Shown here one piece after another: positions 26,045 through 37,800 of a DNA stretch of 64,000 bases (its first letter is position 1; every line of letters begins with the position of its first letter). The position numbers and the translations under genes were made by a program. The notes below the pieces were generated by a model that had not been told where the DNA came from, searched no databases, and saw only the letters and a list, made by a program, of their open reading frames with translations. Source of the stretch: Nepenthes gracilis (Eukaryota; Streptophyta; Magnoliopsida; Caryophyllales; Nepenthaceae); contig BSYO01000028.1 of the NCBI GenBank assembly GCA_033239525.1, positions 13,199,597-13,263,596 on the forward strand, given 5' to 3'.

Positions 26045-27115
26045 TGTTGGGCCCTAATATAAGGGCCCATAAAGCACGACCCAAAAGAAAGGCCCAGGCG
26101 AAAAGCTCAGAAATGAGTCCACGAGCCAAGAAAGCTGAACGGCCCAAGAAGCCCGAGACACAGACTATCACCCCACAAGTTAAAGCTACGACAAAGGCCC
26201 GAGAGGCCCAAAGAGCTCGAAGACATCACGGATACAGGAACAAGAAGTCTGAGAACCCCAAAAGTTCTATCAAATATCAGGTCAGTCTGAAAAGTCAAGA
26301 AGAGACTCGATGACTTTTCACAAAGGTCCTCCGAGAGCTGCCTCCTCCAATAAGTCCACGAACCCACAAAGCAGCAAGGCATGCCACGCGAGTACCGGGA
26401 CTACCTCACACACGGCCGAGAACGCCAGCTAAGCCACTTCGTCGATTCCGAAGGAACCTGCAACCACTGCCAGTCACCGTCTCCACAGGGCACGCCTGAT
26501 CAAATCAAGACTGACGCCTAGACCCTGCGCATCTGGCACACTCAGGGCTACCAGCGGCGCCAGTAGCGTGCTACCCTTCACACGTCAGCAGTATTAAATA
26601 AGGCCAGTGAGATAGTGGACAACCTCTCGGTTGCCCGTTGGCTGCCACGTGTTTCCTTCCCAAAAGCATATTTTTTCCTATAAATACTCTGCAAAGGCTC
26701 TTGCCTAGGGGACTTTTTGGCCCTTTCCTTCCCACTCGCTCCAAAGGAAAAGAATCTTCTCTCCGGCTCATACTAGACACAAAGAAAAAAGGCTTAGACT
26801 CACCTTGAGCACCTCCTACCTCCCTCCTCAACAAGGATGAACAAAAAAGTGACAAAGCTTCCCAACGAGAGAATACTCTAAGGAGAGAAACACAAAACAA
26901 GAGACAAGGAAGGGATCCACTCTAAACACTTGTAATTTGTAAAGACTTTCATCTAAATAGTAAAGTATTTCGAAAGGCCCAGAGCCCCGTGGTTTTTCCT
27001 CCTCATTCAAAGGAGGTTTTTCACGTAAAAATTCAGTCTCAATTTCTCCCTCTCTACATTCTTCACCCCCCAAACACTTGTGTTGCACGTGGACCCTGAG
27101 ATCCCGGACGCAACA
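26045..27115 (+). mobile_element. Solo LTR with perfect target-site duplication, upstream of ERF3
   Basis: Termini TGTTGGGCCC ... GGACGCAACA form a short inverted repeat (TGTTG/CAACA), flanked by identical AAAAT duplications (26040-26044 and 27116-27120). A TATA motif (CCTATAAATACTC) lies near 26677. The base composition is clearly richer in G+C than the flanks. It is unlike the other LTRs in the window. Frames inside it (for example 26044-26313) are not genes. It ends 583 bp before the ERF3 start codon. Confidence 0.88.
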
Positions 27116-27614
27116 AAAATATTTTTTATAAAAAAAGTTTTTAGTTAATAGTAGTTGATTTCTATATTCTAAAATAATAAATTTTTATCTAATTATCATA
27201 TATTTGAAAAATAATTTATAATTTTAGATAATTTATGTAACTATAAAATCTTAAATAAAAAATATTTAAAATTATAATTTTTAGATTCCGATCGGAATCA
27301 ATTTTATTTTAATTATAAATAAAAACATGTATAATTTTTGACCTAAAAAACTTACTATAACCCACCCAACCCGAATTATCAGAACTAAATTTTATTTTGA
27401 ATTCGACCCGTAATTAAATCTAACCTAATTTTATAAATTAAATCAAGCCTTTTAATAATATTTATTTATTTAACTATTTAAAGTTTTATTAGTTATATTA
27501 TATTTAAATATCATATTTTTTGCAAACAATTTCTTTTTCCATTCTGCAGCTTACTTTCCCTGGCAAACAATAGTTGACATTTCCCCTCTTCCGCTTCCTT
27601 CCCATCTCTGAAAC

Positions 27615-27639
27615 CTCTCTCTCTCTCTCTCTCTCTCTC
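27615..27639. repeat. (CT)n microsatellite in the ERF3 5' leader
   Basis: About twelve CT units ending 59 bp before the ERF3 ATG, probably in the 5' untranslated region. Pyrimidine-rich leaders are common in plant genes. Confidence 0.9.
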
Positions 27640-27698
27640 GTTCTCTCCATTTTTCGTTCCGGACCCCCCAAAACTTTCCGTTTCATACCGTTCCGACG

Positions 27699-28436
27699 AT
27701 GCGGAGGGGGAGAGCAACGGCTGCGGCAAAAACAGCGATGGCGGAGGGAAATAACAATGGATCTACAGGGAACTTCAAGTTCCGAGGAGTGAGAAAGAGG
27801 CCGTGGGGCCGATTCGCGGCGGAGATCAGAGATCCGTGGAAGAAAACACGGGTCTGGCTGGGGACGTTCGATTCGGCAGAGGACGCTGCGAGGGCGTACG
27901 ACAAGGCGGCGTGGGCCCTCCGCGGTCCGAAGGCAAAGACGAACTTCCCAATCTCCTCTAACTCGCCGCCGAATCCGACCTACAATCCTTACTCCCCTCC
28001 TCGCGCTCAGCTAAATCGCGTGGCCGTATTGGGTCCGAATGGCCACCCCAACGGCAACGCGTCGTTGCTACACAGAGGCGGCGAAGGCGGAGATTTCGCC
28101 GACCAGTATTACGACCACGGCTGCGTCAATATACAGAGACCGGCTTCGAGTAGTATGAGCAGCACGGTCGAGTCGTACAGCGGCCCTAGGCCGGAAGCCA
28201 AGGCAGTGGCGAAGACAGCCGCAGCGGCGTCGCCGAGAAGGCAGCCGAGGACGCCACCGGTGGCGCCGGAAGATTGCCACAGCAGCTGCGATTCGTCGTC
28301 TTCGGTGATCAATGACGACGGAATCTACGCGTCATCTTCGTTCCGGAAACCCTTGCCCTTCGATCTAAATCTACCGCCATTGGATGATCTAGATCTCGGC
28401 TTAGAAGATTATCAGGCAACGGATCTTCGCCTCTGA
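27699..28436 (+). CDS. ERF3: ERF3-like AP2/ERF transcriptional repressor
   Basis: A single-exon gene of 245 aa starting MRRGRA, as ERF3 proteins do. The AP2/ERF DNA-binding domain spans about residues 27-85 ([20 protein letters not shown], then [20 protein letters not shown], then KTNFP). Its Ala and Asp positions are those of ERF-type rather than DREB-type domains. The C-terminal half contains [10 protein letters not shown], a [19 protein letters not shown] block and the EAR repression motif DLNLPP (222-227), ending TDLRL, all hallmarks of group VIIIa ERF3. Family knowledge: these nuclear proteins bind GCC-box promoters and repress through EAR-recruited co-repressors in ethylene and stress responses. 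The AP2 domain has Trp72 where Arg is usual (AAWALRG). G+C content is far above the flanks. The start is the first ATG after the CT-rich leader. Confidence 0.96.
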   Translation: MRRGRATAAAKTAMAEGNNNGSTGNFKFRGVRKRPWGRFAAEIRDPWKKTRVWLGTFDSAEDAARAYDKAAWALRGPKAKTNFPISSNSPPNPTYNPYSPPRAQLNRVAVLGPNGHPNGNASLLHRGGEGGDFADQYYDHGCVNIQRPASSSMSSTVESYSGPRPEAKAVAKTAAAASPRRQPRTPPVAPEDCHSSCDSSSSVINDDGIYASSSFRKPLPFDLNLPPLDDLDLGLEDYQATDLRL

Positions 28437-31400
28437 CGGCGGTGGAACCAGCGATGGTGACGATAAAGCGTGATTCTCTCTCCCATTTACCCTTTCTTCT
28501 CTCTTGATCTTTTTTCGGAAGAAGAAGTAAGATGAATGAAGATCTGATCATATGTTCTTGGAAGAGAACTACCAATCCTCCTCTTGTTTTTTCTTTTTCC
28601 TCATTTTTGATGATAAAATTAGGAGAAAGTTATATGGAATTTCGAGTGTGTGTATCATCTCATGGAAAACCTGAGTTTCTTAATCTATGATCATGCTTCA
28701 CCCATCAAGAGTGGAAAAATGAAATTCTGGGTTTTTAGTATGATGAATTAGAAAGATCAATTGATTAGAGGTTATATTTGATCTTGTGATTTGCTCATGT
28801 CGTGTTTATCCACTGTCTTATGTAGCAAATTCTGGAGAAAAATGAAAATCTGATTCAATGATGTGAAAAATTCTTCCCCAACTTCTTCAAGATGAAAACT
28901 GGATGTTTATGTTGATCAAGTTGATTATGATTGTGTAGGGAGAAATGTGTTCTTCCCTCCACATCTTTCAGCCTGCTTGGATTTACCATGGAAAACATTC
29001 ATTGTTTTTTTCTATTTTCTTGCCATGAATTGCCCATCTATAAAATAGGGCCTCCAAATTTTGTTCTGTTCTCATAATCCGTGGAAGAATCCAATCCCCC
29101 AAAAAACCCCCACAAACAATAAAAAAGACTAACTCATTAGCCCAGAAATAATTATTTTTCCTTTTTCTATCTTGCACATTTTCGGTGATATTGTTGTAAA
29201 GAGAGTCTAAGTATTTTTTGTTTTTCAATTATTATATACTTGTAGGAGTATTTGTATGTGATGTTAATGCCTTAATGGTTCTGGTGGAGATTTAATATCT
29301 ACTGTGTTCAAAAGGTTGTTGATAAGATCAATTTCTTGCGCAGGTGATGCCTATTTTACAGGATTGATCAGTATATAGTAAGCATAGAGCCTGTGAGATG
29401 AGTTTGGGTCGAATGGTTTCATAGAAAATGCCACACCCATATGAAATACTCGGGATTCTTAAAGGGTCGGCCCGCCTTCAGTCATTATGCATTCGGTTTG
29501 GCCCGACTTCGTTCAATTGTAGAGTATAAGGGCATGCAAACTGATTGTGAATATGCATTGATGAACTCTGTAACATGGTCTTTAGAGGCAGGTTTGTTGA
29601 TAGTTTTTGCCTGGAGAAGAGTATGTGCCTAATATAGCAGAAAAGATCTACCAAAGCCACTCCTAGGTGCAAGCCTGTGGGAAAGCCCTTCCACAAGAAA
29701 CAGGTCTTTTAAGGTGTTGGGTGTTCCTTGGTTTTGTTTAGAATTAAGGTTTTCTACATGTAGTAGTTTTTTAGTTGTTTGGGTTTCCTTTGGATTTAGG
29801 GCTTTCTACAAGTATTAGGGTTTTTAGGTATTGGGTGTCCTTGGCACTCCTTTGGATATGTTATTTATCTATTCGCACTTACAAATATACATAAGAGTAG
29901 ATTAGATGAATAAATTGGCTGTCACACCACTGGAGGGCATCATTGGAGTCTTCAAAAGTTGCCCAAAAACACTTCTCTTTTGGATTTAGGGTGGTCCGAA
30001 AGGAGGAGGTGTTACTGGTACTGGATATTCCTTGCTTCCTTTGGAATTGGGGTGTTCAAAAAGTAGGCGTTTTAGGTATTGGTTTCCCCATGGTGTCCTT
30101 CTGAATTTTTCTTTATAAGCAGGTAATTATATGAAACATGAAAAGAAATGGTAAAAAATAAAGCCTTACCAACCCCATAAATAATATAATCAAGCCTTGA
30201 GAGAGCAATCAAGCCAAAACAGAGAGTAAAACCATCAAATCAACTGGCTGCAAAAACTCAAAATGCACAAAGCAGGACAGAGGTTATTTTCTTATCAATA
30301 TGGGTTATTTATTTTTTAATAAATAATTATAATTTAATTATTTTTTTAAAAAAATTAGTTAAAATTAATTTTTAAATTATAATTATTTATTTTAAAATAA
30401 ACGTTTTTTATCTTTTTAAGAGATGGAGCTCTTTAATCCTATGGAGGATTAGCTTCAGAATAGCAGATCTAATCACAGTAGAAAACACCAAAAATTCGAG
30501 TGATGGAGCCTTACCATAACAGAGGCAAAGCAGCATCAAAACAAGAACATAAAAGCATCCGTGGACCAAGCAAAAACTCGAATTAGGTTGAGGTGTTAGG
30601 GTTTGAAATTTAACCCAATTTCAGCCACTTAAATTTGCCATTTTTAGGCCAATGGTTGGAATAGTGGAGAGGGTTTTCCCTAAATACCTAAAGACCTACT
30701 TATAATATGACTTCTTAGACCTAATATGTGTCATGATCCCAACTTGATAATAATTATATCAATATAAAAATTATTTATAAATTATCTTGACCCAATAATC
30801 AAAAATCATATTTGACATTATATAATAGCATCTTAAATAATATAATTAAATATAAATTATAGGGTCACTGAGTGAATCAAACTATCATTGTTCAACCTTA
30901 AAAAAAATATTATATCATTCAATCCATAAATTTTTATAATAGAAAATATCTAACCAAAATATGAAAAATATCATAACAAAAATCTATGCATAACTTAATT
31001 TAATGTATTGGCCCAAAAATCTAGACATTAGAATTCTAAAAATATTTCTAAGTTATTATTTTTTTCTCTTTCTTTTCTTCTTTTTTTCTACACAAATGTC
31101 AGAAATCGTGCGAAGGAAGCATCTTATACGCAAATAGGTGCATAAACATATTCTTTGTTACATACATGTACAAGCATTATATTAGGTATACCTCTAATAT
31201 AATCTATTATGATTGAACTATGTATAAGTGTCCCATATGTGGCCTTCCGATATACATATTCTGTCTAAAATATGTATGAGTATAACATAGATACTAAATA
31301 GGCGCTGAATCTGATTTTTTAAAATTTAAATTTTCTTAAAATGAAAATTTTTATAAATTTATTATTTTTATATTAATTTAATATATGATAATTATAATAA

Positions 31401-33817
31401 TATAATCATAAAACGAGATAGAGTGTTACAATATGTTGAGTAAACTTAAAATTCACATTTTACCATAAAAATAGTTTCCATGCTATGAGAAATAAAGGAC
31501 CTATTTAACAAAAGAAAAATCAGGGCTGTGTTTTTTTTTTAAATAAAAATAAAAAAATTAGAAAGTATATTCAACTTTGTATGCTTTTCACTTAAAAACT
31601 AGAAAATAGAATTGATGAGTTCGGTTGCTCATAGACCAACCCAAAATCTAGCCTGTAGGGAGAAGTGCCTTGAAAGCAACAACTCAACCAAAGCTCCATG
31701 AAGTCAAAGATTTAGAATTTGCAACAGTAAGCTCAAACCGACAGAGCCTAAGATGACCCAGCGGTTTATGGGCTACTAGAACGTCCGTAAGACAAACTTG
31801 TAGACGCAACACAGTCGGCACCAACTCAACAAAGAAATCTAAACGGTTACTAACATTAGGTGGTGCCTCATGCTTGTAAGAGTGCAATTCATGGGCAACG
31901 GTGGGCAGCCTGTCACCATAAAGATCTCGACAGTTCAGAGCACCAATAACAGGCGTATGATGTTGGCCATTTATGATTGTAGAGTTGTGGAGCCGAATGC
32001 CGACAAACCCACGCCCTCACTTTATATATGCATCTTTTCCTCTGCAAGAAAGGGGGACCTTTAGGGGCTGGGGATCCTCATGGGAGCTTTTTTAGAATCA
32101 TTTTTCAGATCCTCTTTCAAATTTCGTCCTCTTGGGATCCATTGGATAATCCCATTTAGACCCTTGTTCTAAAATCCTTTGAAATATCCGGCGATCCAAT
32201 CTCTAGTAGAGTAATCGATCCTTTTTTCAGAGAACTAGACGACCGAATTGCGACTCTTTCTCTCTAAGTTGCTTACCTAATGAGTGCACCTCTCTCTAAG
32301 CACTTCTTGTTGAGTGCATCCTCTCTCAAAACCACTTCCTGTCAAGTGCACATCTATTTGAAGAAGCCACTCTCTCACGATGGCATCCTTTCTAAACTGC
32401 TCTCCGACGAGTGTAAGCGTCTCAAAAACAACCCCCTAGTCAATTGCATCTCACGGAGCTCTACCCTCCAATTTTAAAGGCACTCCCTAGTTGAGCATAA
32501 CAAATGAAGCCTAGTCATTCGCCAATATTCAATCTCCTCATCCATATATTTACGCATTATTTTTCCATTATCCATCTTTCTCTTATTGAATAAAGATTTC
32601 TAACATAAATATCGGATGTCATATCGAAGAGTGAGCCTTGCCATGCTCTAACATCTTCTTGTTAATTGTGGTGTATAAGATTAAATTTTAAAACAATAAA
32701 AAAAGAACTTGCTTCAATTCAACCCACCGCTCGAGGTCAAGTGGCTTCTTAATTTGTTTAGTAATATGGTTCTAGGGACGCATCAAGAATTTTTAAATTT
32801 TTTATTTTAAACTTAAATTTGAAAAACTCATAAAATATATTTTTTTATAATTTTTACTTGCAATAATGTAAATGATTTTATAATTTTCTAAATTCTACGT
32901 ATATAATAATATTTTAAAAATATATAATTATAAAAATATTATTTTATAAGTTTATAAAATATAAATATATATATTTAATACATAATAAAATTTTAATTCA
33001 ATTTATAATCAAAATTATTTATATTTTTTAATATTTTTTTTATTTATGTTAATATTTTTATAAAAATTATTGACTTGATATGAATTATACTTTACATTCA
33101 AAAATATAATTATTAATAAAAAATTAAAATATTTTAATTATTTAATAATGACAATATTTAGATTATTGGTCCACTTTTTTGTAACTCAATAAAATATTAC
33201 GTATTATTAATTTAAAAAAATTTAAACTAACCATATTATAATAATTTAAAGAATTATCTTTATTAAAAATAATATATTGTTAATATATATTTTTAACTTG
33301 TTGAAGTTTAAATACATAGGTGAGACCATAAAAAATTAAACATTAATTTATTTAGACTTAAATAATTAATTTTATGATAATAAAATTAAATTGAGTTTAC
33401 CTCAAAGATTTATTGCGTTCATGTTCATTGAGTTGAATTTATTTTTTTAACAAAGTAATAGTTGACCATTAAATAATAAGTATATATTATATATATACAT
33501 ATAGTGTATATACATATGTTATTTTATATAATATATTATAATTAAAAATTAAATTTGATATATGATTTGCTAATATATATAGTGCATATATTTTTTTTGA
33601 TAATTTTAAAGTAAATTATTATAAAATAAAGTGGATTAATTACTTATTATAAGTAAATATATTTGATAAATTTATTTTTGTCAGTTATTAATTTTTATCA
33701 ATTTATCAGATAATTAAAAATTTAAAAATAATTATTAATAAATATTACTTTATTAAATATTTATATTTTTAATAAAAATAAATAAATATATTTTAAACAA
33801 AATTTAAGAAATGAAAA
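28437..33817. other. ERF3 3' flank and AT-rich intergenic DNA
   Basis: The first few hundred bases are probably the ERF3 3' UTR. At 29690-30110 a loose repeat of GGTRTTGGGTGTYCYTTGG-like words and TTTCTACA occurs. At about 31620-32500 there is a GC-richer island with short open frames on both strands that I cannot assign; its GAGTGCACCTCTCT-type words recur roughly every 40 bp near 32280-32420. From 32700 to 33817 the sequence is extremely AT-rich. I see no gene. Confidence 0.5.
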
Positions 33818-34801
33818 TGATGAGTACACTAGTAATGGGCTGACCTAAGAAGGAGAAACGATCCAAATCCACAATGACCTATTTGTATCTGGACGGTTAA
33901 CGCTAGCCGTTGATCGAATGAGAGGCTAATGAGCAAGTCAAAATCCAAGAGCAAGGCGACCCATTTGGACCCAAGACGGTCAACGCCTCCGTTGATCGGA
34001 AGCATGCAAGACGATCAATACTTTCATTGACCGAAAGTATGACCGTTGACCGGTCGAAGACCAAGCCTCGAGCGGCCCAAGCCCAGATTAGCCCAAGCGT
34101 CCGTCCTCGTGTAGTAACGGTCTTTTTTCCTTATTTCACGTTGTCTACAGAAGGCAACTTTCATTGTAACGTCTGCTTCCAGAATCAATGCGCATCCTTG
34201 AAGGAATTTCCATGTGTTGGAAACCATAGCGGTTACAGGACGTAGAAAAAAAATAATCAATCCAACGACCGTTACTGTCATAAAGGCCGCACACCAAAAA
34301 AGGCAACGATCACATCAGAGCGTGGCTATTTAAGTCCTTCTATACAATAAAGGTAGCCCAGCACAGCAACTATAAAAGGCGATGGAGATCATGCTTCAAG
34401 ACATGTTTTGACTTGCCTAAAAAGCCTTCTCTTGTAAAGCTCTCATGCTTTTAATACTCGTGCACATCTGTGCTTTCTCTCTCTGTTATTACGTTCCCAA
34501 CGAACTTAGTACTTAGAGACCTCTCTTCTTACAAGCAACCAAAGCGACTCTACTTATGAGAGCAATCCCACTCCCACAAACACTCTTTGCATTCATACTG
34601 CATCTCATCGCATTCCCTTTCCACCTTTGAAGGCTGTTTATTGTCTTAAGCGTTGGAGTATTTTCAGTGGGATAATATCCCGCTGACACCTGATCTCTTA
34701 TTCACAGTGTGGTGTGTAGGATTCTGATTCAGTGGATGGAGCCGGACTCGAATAGACAATTTGACCCGAATCTGTTTGAAATTTGGATACGTGATGCATC
34801 A
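33818..34801 (+). repeat. 5' LTR of the Tat element
   Basis: 984 bp, TGATGAGTAC ... GATGCATCA, with TIR TGATG/CATCA. The TATA box is CTATAAAAGG at 34370-34379, putting the U3/R boundary near 34400. U3 contains inverted GGTCAACG and GTTGACCGG pairs (33893-34050). Confidence 0.9.
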
Positions 34802-34820
34802 TTGGCGCCGTTTATGGGAA
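34802..34820 (+). other. Primer binding site of the Tat element
   Basis: TTGGCGCCGTTTATGGGAA directly abuts the 5' LTR. TGGCGCCG is the typical start of primer sites in plant gypsy elements. Confidence 0.8.
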
Positions 34821-34888
34821 ACTTACGAAAAGTCTACCACTTTTCACAACTTTCTTGTTTAATTTGACAATTAGTTTCATCCATCAGA

Positions 34889-37800
34889 ATGGTAAACACC
34901 AGAGCGCAAGCTAGCTGTCCCGCTAGAGACGTGGCCTCACCCGACCAGGACCATTCTGCTGGTAACCTGGTCAACGGGGTGGTAAACAGAGTACCCGCTT
35001 AATTTTTCTAAAACCTAGCGGAACAAATGAGTAACATGAATCAAACGCTTTAGATTGTCTGAGTCTGCTAGGAAAATAGGAAGCAGGGGGCTTCGCCTAC
35101 AGCAGTCCCTACTTTGACCTCCAAGAAAGGAGGCCAGAAGAAGAAGAAGCTATCCCAGAGGACCAGGAGGCCGGGCAACACTCAAACTCAAGAGTCATTA
35201 TACGCCGAGAGCCGTCCAAGTCTCGGAGGATGTTTGGGTAGTAGAACTCTGGAGGAGAGTCCAGAACGGTGGAATCTTCGATACTCTCAAGCAAAAACTA
35301 GGCCTCAGGCTTGGAGGGAGCCTCCTGGAACGAGCGATCCATCAGCGGCTGTAGCAGGTTAGCTACACGTTGTACTATCGAAAAAACAGAGTTGAGGATC
35401 TATATCAACTCCAAGAGATCTCGAAAGGCCTCCAGAATGGAGGTAAGAGTTAAGGAAGTCCGAAATAGCGTATTCAAGGATGGCAATGATTTGGAGAGGT
35501 CTCCTTTCGCTGTTGAGATCTCGAACCTCCCATTGCCGGATAAGTTCAAGATGCTGATAATGGACTCTTACGGTGGGAGCACTGATCCCATGGATCACCT
35601 AGATCATTTTCGTACTCATCTAAGTCTCCAGGGCCTGAAGGATTCGACAATGTACCGATACTTCTCGTTCACATTGAAGGGAGATGCTCGGATCTGATTC
35701 TATTGGCTCCCGTCAAACTAGATCCGGAATTTCTGAGAGCTCAATGATCTCTTCTTGGCCCAGTATGCCCCTAATCACCAGGAATAGAAGCAGCCTTGAC
35801 ATTTCTTCCACATCAAGTAGAGACAGGAAGAGAATCCAAGAAAATTCGTGGAGCACTTTGCAGTGGATGTCAGAAGGATTCATAGGCTCACAGAGGAGAT
35901 AAAGTTTGACAGTTTCATCTTAGCCTTGACGCATGGAAACTTCTTTTAGCACCTGGTCCATAAGAACCCCAAGGACCTTCGAAAAGCTGAGTCAATCACC
36001 AAGGTCTATGCAGCGGCCAAAGAAGCCAACGAGGGTAAGCATCCCGAAAGAACCGAATACCCTCGCTCTTGCTCGGCCCAGGGAAAGAGAAAGCACAACG
36101 ACGACGATTACTCTCGCAGGAAGCAGCACAGGGTCGAAGCACCGAAGTGAAGGAATTATGGGCCGATTAACCTTCTACCCCTAACAGACACGCGGTTCAA
36201 TATCCTCATGCAGATCTGTGGGGAAGAGTTCATTAAGTAGCCCAAACCACTTAAGAAAGCGGAGGGAGGAAATGCAACCAAGTACTACAATTTTTATTAA
36301 TCTCCCAAACACTCCATGGAGGACTGCAAGACTCTTCAGCGGGAGATAAAGGAGCTCATCTGGAGGGGCCACCTCATCCGGTTCGTTAGGAACCTAGGAC
36401 AGAGTTCTGGCACCTCAAGCAGGGAAGGACCAAAGCCCTTCCAGCCATGAAATTGGGTTGCAGTTGGAGTGGTCAATATAATCATAACCCGACCAGTCAA
36501 GATTCAGCGGATCTCAAGGAGTAGCAGACCGGGCAAAAGAAGTAGCACACAGAAGACAATATCATTAGCTTTAGCGATGGTGACATGGACCATGTAATCT
36601 TCCCCATGCAGATCTCCTTGTTGTATCCACACTCGTTTCAGACAGTAGCGTTGACTATCAACTGAAACGAGTTTTTATTAATAATGAAAGTTTCAGAGAT
36701 TTGCTTTATTTTGATACCTTTTTTAAACTTGATTTAAAAAAGAGCAAATTGAAACCTGTTGAAGGCCCGCTCTATGGCCTTGACAATAAACCAGTAACCG
36801 TCCAAGGAACGGTCCAATTGAAGGTCACCCTAGGCCCGCACCCAAGAACGGCGAGTCGCACACTCACCTTTTTGGACGTCGACTGCCCTTCCGTATATAA
36901 CGCTATTCTAGGCTGTCCATGCCTAATAGCGTTTGGAGTCGTCACCTCAATATCACATCTCAAGATGAAGTTCCCAATAGCATGCGGTATAGGTGAAATG
37001 CTAGGTGACCAAGTCACTGGGAGGACATATTATATGTCCCAAATTACTCCAAATGGCAGCACTAAGACAACAGGGGAACTCGACCATCGAGATGAGACAA
37101 CCTTGTAGTAGGTGTAGTCTAGTGAGGCAATCGATCTAATTTCGCCGAATCAAAAGGACCCGGAGAAGCACATACAAATCGGGGGCTCACTCATCAGGAC
37201 AATGCGCGACAAGCTAATAACGTTCGTACGACAGAACACTAATATCTTCGCATGGACTCCCGCCGACATTCTTGAGATTCCAGTTGAAGTAATGGTCCAC
37301 AAATTAGGCCTCAATCCCAACTGCAAGCCCATCAGGCAGAAGCAGTGAAATCACTCCGTAGAGAAACTCATCGCCATCCCGGAAGAGGTGAAGAAGTTGT
37401 CGGATGTCGGCTTCATTAGAGAAGTCCAGTACCCGTATTGGCTTTCCAATGCCGTTTTGGTAAAGAAAAGCAACGGAAAATGGTGAATGTGTATCAACTT
37501 CACCGATGTTAACAAAGTCTGCCCAAAAGACAGCTTGCCTTTACCCAGGATCGACCTGTTAGTGGACTCGACATTTAGACACGAGTTGATGAGCTTCATG
37601 GATAAGTACTTGAGCTATAACCAATCTGAATGAGCTCAAAAGATGAGGAGCACACCTCATTTATGATGGACCAGGACATTTACTGTCATAAGATCATACG
37701 TTTCGGTCTAAAGAACACGGGTACCACTTATCAGTGGCTCATGAACAAGATGTTCAAGAAGCAAATTGGCCACAATATGGAGGTGTACGTTAACGACATA

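Noticed and set aside
26044..26313. 89-codon frame rich in Lys/Arg
   Set aside because: It lies wholly within the solo LTR at 26045-27115 and matches no family.
31684..31887. Minus-strand 67-codon frame in a GC-richer island
   Set aside because: Not recognisable as any family, and neighbouring frames do not extend it; probably transposon debris.
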